NCBI GenBank assembly: GCA_900548545.1
Contig: URKX01000049.1
Span: 1-10,655, forward strand
DNA: 10,655 nt
Direction: 5' to 3'
From: an uncultured Oscillospiraceae bacterium
GTDB lineage: Bacteria; Bacillota; Clostridia; Oscillospirales; Acutalibacteraceae
How positions within the stretch are numbered: the first letter of the stretch is position 1; every line of letters starts with the position of its first letter. Shown here one piece after another: positions 6,383 through 10,655 of the stretch. The position numbers and the translations under genes are program-made. A model generated the notes under the pieces. It saw nothing but the letters and a program-made list of their open reading frames with translations. It did no database searches and was not told the origin of the DNA.

Positions 6383-7713
6383 ACCTTGCCGATGGCCAGG
6401 AAGTACACCACCACGGTCACCGCCGGGCCCAGGATGTCCGACAGGGGTTCGGCGTAAAAGGCAGCCCGGGCCCCAAAGGCAGCGGGCAGGGCGAAGATAG
6501 CCGCAAAGTACACCAGCTTCCGCCAGAAAGACAGAGGCAGGGACAGCCGCACCTGCCCCATGCCGGTAAAACCGTCCACCAGCTCGTACTGCACCCCCAA
6601 GGGGATGATGGCCAAGGTGCAGACCTTGATGGCCTCATAAGCTTCCCGGGCAAGTTCCGGCTCCTGGGTAAACAGCCGGACAAACAGGGGGCCTGCCACC
6701 CGGGCCAGGACAAACAAGATGGCCGTATAGCCCACACACAGCCCAACAATGTACTTTTGGGCTTTGCGCACCCGGTCCACTTGGCGGGCGCCGTAGTTGT
6801 ACCCCAAAATCCCCTGGGTGCCGCCGCTGATGCCCCCCAAGGGCATGGTGACCACCAGCATGAAGCTTTGGACGATGGTGTTGCAGGTCACCAGCATATC
6901 GCCGTCAGCGCCGCCGGTGCGCTGTAAGATTGCGTTCATGGCAATGATCATCACGTTGTCCACCGCCACAATGAGGAACGGCGTGAAGCCCATCACCAGC
7001 ACCCGGCCCATCACCCGCAGGTCGTAGCCCCCAAAAGTGATGGGCACCATCACCCGCTTGCCAAACAAAAAGGCCACCACAAAGGCCGCGCTGGCCGCTT
7101 GGGAGATCACCGTGGCAATGGCGGCCCCCCGCACCCCCATGTCAAAGACAAAGATGAACAGCGGGTCCAGGGCAATATTCAGCGCCGCGCCCAACATCAC
7201 CGATACCATGCCCATTTTGGCAAACCCCTGGCAGATGACAAACTGGTTCAAGCCGCTGGCAGCCAGGGCGAAAAAGGTCCCGCAGAGGTAAGCGGTGAAG
7301 TACTCCTGGGCGTAGGAATAGGTGGCGTCGCTGGCGCCAAACAGCCGCAGCATGGGCTCCCGGAAGGGGAGGATCCCCCCGATGAGCAGGGCCGAAAACA
7401 CCACCAGCATCAAAAAGCAGTTGGAAAGCACCCGCTTGGCCTCTTGCAGGTTGCCCTCCCCCATGCGGATGCTCACCAGGGGCGCGCCGCCCACGCCCAC
7501 CAAAAAGGCCACCGAGCCCACCATGGTCACCACCGGGCCGCACACCCCCACCCCGGCCAAGGCCAGGTCCCCTACCTGGGGGATGTTGCCAATGTACATC
7601 CGGTCCACAATGCTGTACAGCACGCTGACAAACTGCCCCAGCATACTGGGGATGGCGATGCGCCACACCAGGGAACTGACCTTGTCCCTGCCCAAATCGT
7701 TTTCCACAGCCAT
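6343..7713 (-). CDS. MATE-family multidrug/cation efflux transporter
   Basis: This is a membrane antiporter of the MATE (NorM/DinF/MepA-like) family that exports organic cations or drugs in exchange for Na+ or H+. It has 456 residues, the normal size for 12 membrane helices in two pseudo-symmetric halves. Typical signatures are IAIPSMLGQFVSVLYSIVD in helix 1, LNIALDPLFIF in the first half, and GGTQGILGYNYGARQ in the second half. The MATE hallmark YNYGA is intact. The start is the ATG at 7713, with GAGGTG (7721-7726) 7 bases upstream on the minus strand. The same frame stays open 200 codons further upstream, but that region is the divergent phosphotransferase gene and has no MATE-like content. 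The C-terminal tail (QARTEPRGAGL) is encoded within the inverted-repeat element. The real substrate is unknown. Confidence 0.93.
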   Translation of the reverse strand: MAVENDLGRDKVSSLVWRIAIPSMLGQFVSVLYSIVDRMYIGNIPQVGDLALAGVGVCGPVVTMVGSVAFLVGVGGAPLVSIRMGEGNLQEAKRVLSNCFLMLVVFSALLIGGILPFREPMLRLFGASDATYSYAQEYFTAYLCGTFFALAASGLNQFVICQGFAKMGMVSVMLGAALNIALDPLFIFVFDMGVRGAAIATVISQAASAAFVVAFLFGKRVMVPITFGGYDLRVMGRVLVMGFTPFLIVAVDNVMIIAMNAILQRTGGADGDMLVTCNTIVQSFMLVVTMPLGGISGGTQGILGYNYGARQVDRVRKAQKYIVGLCVGYTAILFVLARVAGPLFVRLFTQEPELAREAYEAIKVCTLAIIPLGVQYELVDGFTGMGQVRLSLPLSFWRKLVYFAAIFALPAAFGARAAFYAEPLSDILGPAVTVVVYFLAIGKVFQARTEPRGAGL

Positions 7714-7754
7714 ATGCCCACACCTCTTCCATGGATTTTGGCCAAAGCTCCTAT

Positions 7755-7783
7755 ATACTACCCCAAAACGCCCCAAAAGGGAA
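7755..7783 (-). promoter_or_regulatory. Candidate MATE promoter with tandem TTTTGGGG repeats
   Basis: On the minus strand a -10-like TAGTAT lies at 7760-7755, about 42 bases before the MATE start. Directly upstream are two copies of TTTTGGGG (7778-7771 and 7768-7761), offset by 10 bases, one helical turn. They fill the space where the -35 to -10 spacer would be. The -35 position itself (TTCCCT) is weak, so an activator or repressor may act here. This is inferred from pattern only. Confidence 0.35.
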
Positions 7784-7833
7784 GGGCATCTGGCAAAATT
7801 CCACCCTCCCTCTTTCAGGAAGGTACAGCCCTT

Positions 7834-7853
7834 GGAAATTTTTTCAAAATTCC
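7834..7853. promoter_or_regulatory. AT-rich dyad upstream of the phosphotransferase promoter
   Basis: GGAA (7834-7837) and TTCC (7850-7853) flank TTTT and AAAA arms, giving an imperfect palindrome with one bulged A. It lies about 12 bases upstream of the expected -35 region of the rightward promoter, a plausible position for a regulator-binding site. No known operator was recognised. Confidence 0.3.
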
Positions 7854-7864
7854 GGGAAAAGAAG

Positions 7865-7893
7865 CTGGTTTTTTCGGTGATAATTGGTATAAT
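7865..7893 (+). promoter_or_regulatory. Promoter for the polyphosphate phosphotransferase gene
   Basis: A perfect TATAAT at 7888-7893 is preceded by TGG (7885-7887), an extended -10 of the TGn type. The -35 position 17 bases upstream (CTGGTT at 7865-7870) is weak, which fits an extended -10 promoter. The start codon is about 50 bases downstream. Confidence 0.7.
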
Positions 7894-7911
7894 AGCAGTA
7901 GGAAGAATCCA

Positions 7912-7926
7912 CCGGGCAATGCCCGG
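7912..7926 (+). other. 5' leader hairpin of the phosphotransferase mRNA
   Basis: CCGGGC (7912-7917) pairs with GCCCGG (7921-7926) around the loop AAT, just inside the expected transcript start. It ends 4 bases before the GAGGTG ribosome site (7931-7936). It may protect the 5' end or affect initiation. No T-run follows, so it is not a terminator. Confidence 0.4.
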
Positions 7927-7942
7927 GTCAGAGGTGACAACC

Positions 7943-9412
7943 ATGTTAAAGAATTGGATCCGGCCGGAAAAACCCGACAGCGAAGAGCTGAAACAGCGCT
8001 TGAAAGTTGCCGAGGAGAAGCTGGCCACCCAACAGATGAAACTGAAAGAGAAAAAACTTCCGGTGCTGGTGCTCATCGAAGGCTGGGGCGCCGCGGGCAA
8101 GGGCAGTGCCATCGGGCAGATCATCCGCAACATCGACCCCCGGTTTTTCAAGGTGTTCTCCATGCCCTCCACCCCCACGGCGGAAGAGCTGCGCAAGCCT
8201 TTCTTATACCGCTTTTTCGAGAAGATCCCCGAGGCCGGGAAGTTTACCTTCCTGGATTCCGGCTGGATGGACCAGATTATGAAAGAGCGCCTCCACGGCC
8301 AGCTGGACGACAAAGGCTATGCCCAGCGGGTGGACAGCGTCAAGCGGTTTGAGCGCTCCCTCACCGACAACGGCTACCTGGTGCTGAAGTTTTTCTTCCA
8401 CATCAGCAAAAAAGAGCAGGAGCACCGGATCGACGCCCTCCGCGCCGACAAGGACACCGCCTGGCGGGTGAGTGGCGGGGACCTGTGGCAGAACCGCCAC
8501 TACGACAAGTGCCTGGAGGCCTTCGACCGCTACCTGGACGACACCAACACCCCCAGCGCCCCCTGGTACATCATCGATGCCAAGCCGAAGAAATTTGCAG
8601 AGCTGCAGGTGATGGAAACCCTGTGCATGGGCATTGAAACCGCCCTCCACAACGAGAGCCTGGCAGTGCCCCTGCTGCAAAACGCCTTCCCCCTGGTGAA
8701 GATGCCCAAACTGAAGGACATCCCCCTGGACAAGACTATCTCCGACCAGGACTACAAGCGGGAGCTGAAGGAGCTCCAAGGGAAACTTTCCCAGCTGCAC
8801 AACCGGCTGTACCGGAAGCGGGTGCCGGTGATCATCTGCTATGAGGGCTGGGACGCCGCGGGCAAAGGCGGGAACATCAAGCGGCTGACCGGGGCCCTGG
8901 ACCCCCGTGGCTTTGAAGTGCACCCCATCGCCAGCCCCGAGCCCCACGAGAAGGCCCGGCACTACCTGTGGCGGTTCTGGACCCGGCTGCCCAAAGACGG
9001 CCACATCGCCATTTTCGACCGCACCTGGTACGGCCGGGTGATGGTGGAACGGCTGGAAGGGTTCTGCTCGGAGAACGACTGGCAGCGGGCCTACTACGAG
9101 ATGAACGAGTTCGAGCAGGAGCTCCACAACTGGGGCGCAGTGATTCTGAAATTCTGGGTGCAGATCGACAAGGACACCCAGCTGGAACGCTTTACCGAGC
9201 GGCAAAACACCCCCTCCAAGCAGTGGAAGATCACCGATGAGGACTGGCGCAACCGGGAAAAGTGGGACCTGTACGAGCAGGCCGTGGACGAGATGCTGCA
9301 AAAGACCAGCACCACCTACGCGCCTTGGCACATCCTGGAGTCGGTGGACAAGAAGTACGCCCGGATCAAGGCGCTGAAAATCGTCATCGACGCCCTGGAG
9401 GAAGCGCTGTAA
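7943..9412 (+). CDS. pap: Polyphosphate:AMP phosphotransferase (two-domain PPK2)
   Basis: This enzyme uses inorganic polyphosphate to phosphorylate AMP to ADP (PPK2 class II, PAP type), in the cytoplasm. The protein has 489 residues with two tandem PPK2 domains, the usual architecture and length. Domain 1 has Walker A GWGAAGKGS (47-55), but the usual D-R-x-W-Y lid motif is degenerate, reading DSGWM from Asp105. Domain 2 has GWDAAGKGG (302-310) and the intact DRTWYGRV (359-366), so it is the likely catalytic half, as known for this family. The ATG at 7943 has GAGGTG 6 bases upstream and a good extended -10 promoter. The same frame is open for 207 codons further upstream, but that is antisense to the MATE gene and unlike PPK2. 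The gene is monocistronic here: it is divergent from MATE and convergent with the CHR gene. Confidence 0.93.
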   Translation: MLKNWIRPEKPDSEELKQRLKVAEEKLATQQMKLKEKKLPVLVLIEGWGAAGKGSAIGQIIRNIDPRFFKVFSMPSTPTAEELRKPFLYRFFEKIPEAGKFTFLDSGWMDQIMKERLHGQLDDKGYAQRVDSVKRFERSLTDNGYLVLKFFFHISKKEQEHRIDALRADKDTAWRVSGGDLWQNRHYDKCLEAFDRYLDDTNTPSAPWYIIDAKPKKFAELQVMETLCMGIETALHNESLAVPLLQNAFPLVKMPKLKDIPLDKTISDQDYKRELKELQGKLSQLHNRLYRKRVPVIICYEGWDAAGKGGNIKRLTGALDPRGFEVHPIASPEPHEKARHYLWRFWTRLPKDGHIAIFDRTWYGRVMVERLEGFCSENDWQRAYYEMNEFEQELHNWGAVILKFWVQIDKDTQLERFTERQNTPSKQWKITDEDWRNREKWDLYEQAVDEMLQKTSTTYAPWHILESVDKKYARIKALKIVIDALEEAL

Positions 9413-9454
9413 CCAAAGGGTTTCCTTCACCGGCGACCCAGCCGGGCCGGGGCC

Positions 9455-10030
9455 TCACACACCGGGAAGCAGCCCGGCATACCCGGCGGCGATCCCCACA
9501 ACGGCAGACCCCACAATCAACAGGATGGGGTGGACTTTTTTCCAGTGGGCGAAGAGGATAACGGCCAGCAGCACCACCGCCAGCACCAGGGGCACCACCC
9601 CGGCGGACAGGGAAAACGCCGACCCCGCCACAGAGAGCAAGGAGGCCCCGATCATCCCCACCACCGTGGGGCGCAGGCCGTTCATGCAGCCTTTGACAAG
9701 GGTGTTGGTCCGGAAAGCCTGGTAAAACTTCGCCACCAGCAGGATGATGAGAAAGGAGGGCAGCACCACGCCGATGGTGGCGCAGCCGGCTCCCAACAGC
9801 CCGCCGGTTTCGGCCCCCACAAAGCTGGCCAGGTTCACCGCCAAGGGGCCGGGAGTGCTCTCGCTCACCGCCACAAAGTTCACCAGCTGCTCCAGGTCCA
9901 TCCAGTTGTGGGAAAGCACCTCCTGCTGGATCAGGGGCAGCATGGCGTAGCCGCCCCCAAAGGTAAAGGCGCCGATTTTTAAGAACTTCAAAAACAGCTT
10001 GAGGCACAGGGCCCCTTTGGAACGCTCCAC
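9455..10030 (-). CDS. chrA: Chromate-transporter family protein, single CHR domain
   Basis: This membrane protein belongs to the CHR (ChrA) family, whose characterised members export chromate or act on related oxyanions. It has 191 residues, a single CHR domain of about six membrane helices, that is, the short-chain form. The conserved motifs are FLKIGAFTFGGGYAMLPLI near the N-terminus and ESTPGPLAVNLASFVG. I chose the GTG at 10030 because GGAGGAGG (10045-10038 on the minus strand) lies 7 bases upstream. An ATG at 10069 in frame would put that site inside the gene and lies at the putative -10 element. Short CHR proteins commonly come as adjacent pairs that work together; no partner is seen on either side. 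It is divergent from a LysR regulator. In gut anaerobes the natural substrate is uncertain, so the chromate role is only by family. Confidence 0.9.
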   Translation of the reverse strand: MERSKGALCLKLFLKFLKIGAFTFGGGYAMLPLIQQEVLSHNWMDLEQLVNFVAVSESTPGPLAVNLASFVGAETGGLLGAGCATIGVVLPSFLIILLVAKFYQAFRTNTLVKGCMNGLRPTVVGMIGASLLSVAGSAFSLSAGVVPLVLAVVLLAVILFAHWKKVHPILLIVGSAVVGIAAGYAGLLPGV

Positions 10031-10060
10031 TGTCCTTCCTCCTCCACAGGTTCTGCCTGT

Positions 10061-10089
10061 ATTGTACACCCATGCTTTACCATTTTCTA
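10061..10089 (-). promoter_or_regulatory. Candidate promoter for the CHR gene
   Basis: On the minus strand, TAGAAA (10089-10084) and TACAAT (10066-10061) are separated by 17 bases. This gives 4 of 6 and 5 of 6 matches to the consensus hexamers. The -10 is about 31 bases before the GTG start. It overlaps the opposite-facing LysR-gene promoter. Confidence 0.5.
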
Positions 10090-10104
10090 TCCTTATGATA
10101 AAAT
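10076..10104 (+). promoter_or_regulatory. Candidate promoter for the LysR-type gene
   Basis: TTTACC (10076-10081) and TAAAAT (10099-10104) are 17 bases apart on the plus strand, about 44 bases before the regulator start. It shares bases with the leftward CHR promoter, so the two are back to back in a 117-base gap. Confidence 0.5.
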
Positions 10105-10125
10105 GGATTGGATATTAAATTCCAT
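10103..10125. promoter_or_regulatory. Candidate LysR-type operator
   Basis: ATGGA (10103-10107) and TCCAT (10121-10125) form a perfect 5-bp dyad with 13 bases between, with a second imperfect dyad GGAN2TTAAN2TCC-like at 10110-10123 inside. This falls at and just after the -10 of the regulator gene, a position suited to autorepression. LysR proteins often bind T-N11-A dyads of this general kind. The assignment is inferred. Confidence 0.35.
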
Positions 10126-10147
10126 ATAGAAGACGCAGGAGGTACCT

Positions 10148-10655
10148 ATGACCAGGAAACATTTCACCATTTTTGTGGAGGTGTGCCGCTTCCTCAATTT
10201 CAGCCAGGCAGCAGAGGCCCTAAATACCACCCAGCCCGCTGTGAGCCTGGCTGTTAAAGAGCTGGAAAGCCATTATGGCGTGGCCCTTTTCGAGCGCATG
10301 AACCGCCGCGTCTACCTGACCCCGGCCGGGGAGGCCCTGCTTGCCACGGCTCAGGACGTGCTGCGGGGGTTCCAAGAGGCGGAGGAAACCCTGGGCCAGG
10401 GGCGGCCCCTGGCCCTGCGGGTGGGGGCCAACGTCAGCTTTGGCGAGGCGGGCCTGGCCCAGGTTCTGGGGCGCTTCCGTCAAGAACACCCACAAGTGAG
10501 GCTGCGGGCCCTGGTGGCCAACTCCGACAAAATCCAAAGCCTGCTGGTGGAGAACCAGCTGGATGTGGGCATTGTAGACGGCCTGGGGGTTTCGGAAAGG
10601 CTGCGGGCCCAGCCCCTCTATCAAGAGGACCTGGTCCTGGCGGCGGCCCCGGGGC
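10148..10655 (+). CDS. LysR-family transcriptional regulator, N-terminal part
   Basis: This is a LysR-type transcription factor cut by the right window edge; 169 residues are visible with no stop. The N-terminal winged helix-turn-helix covers about residues 1-60 and shows the family pattern: FVEVCRFLNFSQAAEALN, TTQPAVSLAVKELE, then LFERMNRRVYLTPAGEALL. A linker helix follows. From about residue 95 the start of the substrate-binding domain appears (LALRVGANVSFGEAGL, then LDVGIVDG). The ATG at 10148 has a strong AGGAGG at 10137-10142. It is divergent from the CHR-family gene, the classic arrangement in which a LysR protein controls both itself and the neighbour. Its effector and other targets, possibly genes right of the window, are unknown. 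Confidence 0.93.
   Translation, partial: MTRKHFTIFVEVCRFLNFSQAAEALNTTQPAVSLAVKELESHYGVALFERMNRRVYLTPAGEALLATAQDVLRGFQEAEETLGQGRPLALRVGANVSFGEAGLAQVLGRFRQEHPQVRLRALVANSDKIQSLLVENQLDVGIVDGLGVSERLRAQPLYQEDLVLAAAPG

Noticed and set aside
7322..7942. A 207-codon N-terminal extension of the PPK2 frame
   Set aside because: It is antisense to MATE, lies upstream of the promoter, and does not resemble PPK2. The ATG at 7943 has a good ribosome site.
7714..8313. A 200-codon N-terminal extension of the MATE frame
   Set aside because: It crosses the promoter region and is antisense to PPK2. The protein size and ribosome site fit the ATG at 7713.
8204..9430. A 408-codon minus-strand open frame under the PPK2 gene
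   Set aside because: It is a mirror of the PPK2 coding frame with biased composition and no motifs; the plus-strand gene is unambiguous.
9413..9454. A terminator between the converging PPK2 and CHR genes
   Set aside because: Only a short CCGGC/GCCGG stem (9430-9445) is present, without a T-run on either strand, so it was not called.

Overview
The window looks like a chromosomal segment of a GC-rich, fermenting anaerobic Firmicute, most likely a gut Clostridia member of the Oscillospirales type. That placement is an inference from pyruvate formate-lyase with its activase, a lipoprotein-type binding protein, strong GGAGG-like ribosome sites, and marked G/C preference at third codon positions. 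Eleven protein genes are supported. Two are cut by the window edges: pflB on the left and a LysR regulator on the right. No rRNA, tRNA, insertion sequence, phage gene or CRISPR array was seen.

Layout from left to right. (1) The end of pflB and all of pflA, closed by a clear rho-independent terminator at about 1416-1444. (2) A promoter-like TATAAT at 1483 followed by five tightly packed rightward genes: a cytoplasmic-type L-asparaginase, a complete FecCD-family metal-chelate ABC importer (lipoprotein, permease, ATPase), and proC. The gaps are short or negative and no terminator appears before 6224-6259, so they are probably one transcription unit. (3) A strong bidirectional terminator, then an unusually ordered nest of inverted repeats (6269-6382) that covers the 3' end of a leftward MATE efflux gene. 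(4) A divergent 229-base regulatory gap, then a two-domain polyphosphate:AMP phosphotransferase (PPK2 class II type). (5) A leftward single-domain chromate-transporter-family gene, divergent from a LysR-type regulator that runs off the right edge.

Functionally the segment combines pyruvate cleavage to formate and acetyl-CoA, asparagine deamidation to aspartate, iron/haem/corrinoid-type uptake, the last step of proline synthesis, multidrug or cation-coupled efflux, and polyphosphate-driven nucleotide phosphorylation. These are mostly ordinary housekeeping or accessory functions.

No multi-gene novel defence or biosynthetic system is visible. The most unusual item is the five-helix element at 6269-6382: a perfect 15-bp outer inverted repeat enclosing a 9-bp stem and three hairpins. 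It is either a structured RNA or a small palindromic repeat inserted at the end of the MATE gene. Second is the lone half-size CHR transporter with back-to-back promoters shared with the LysR gene.
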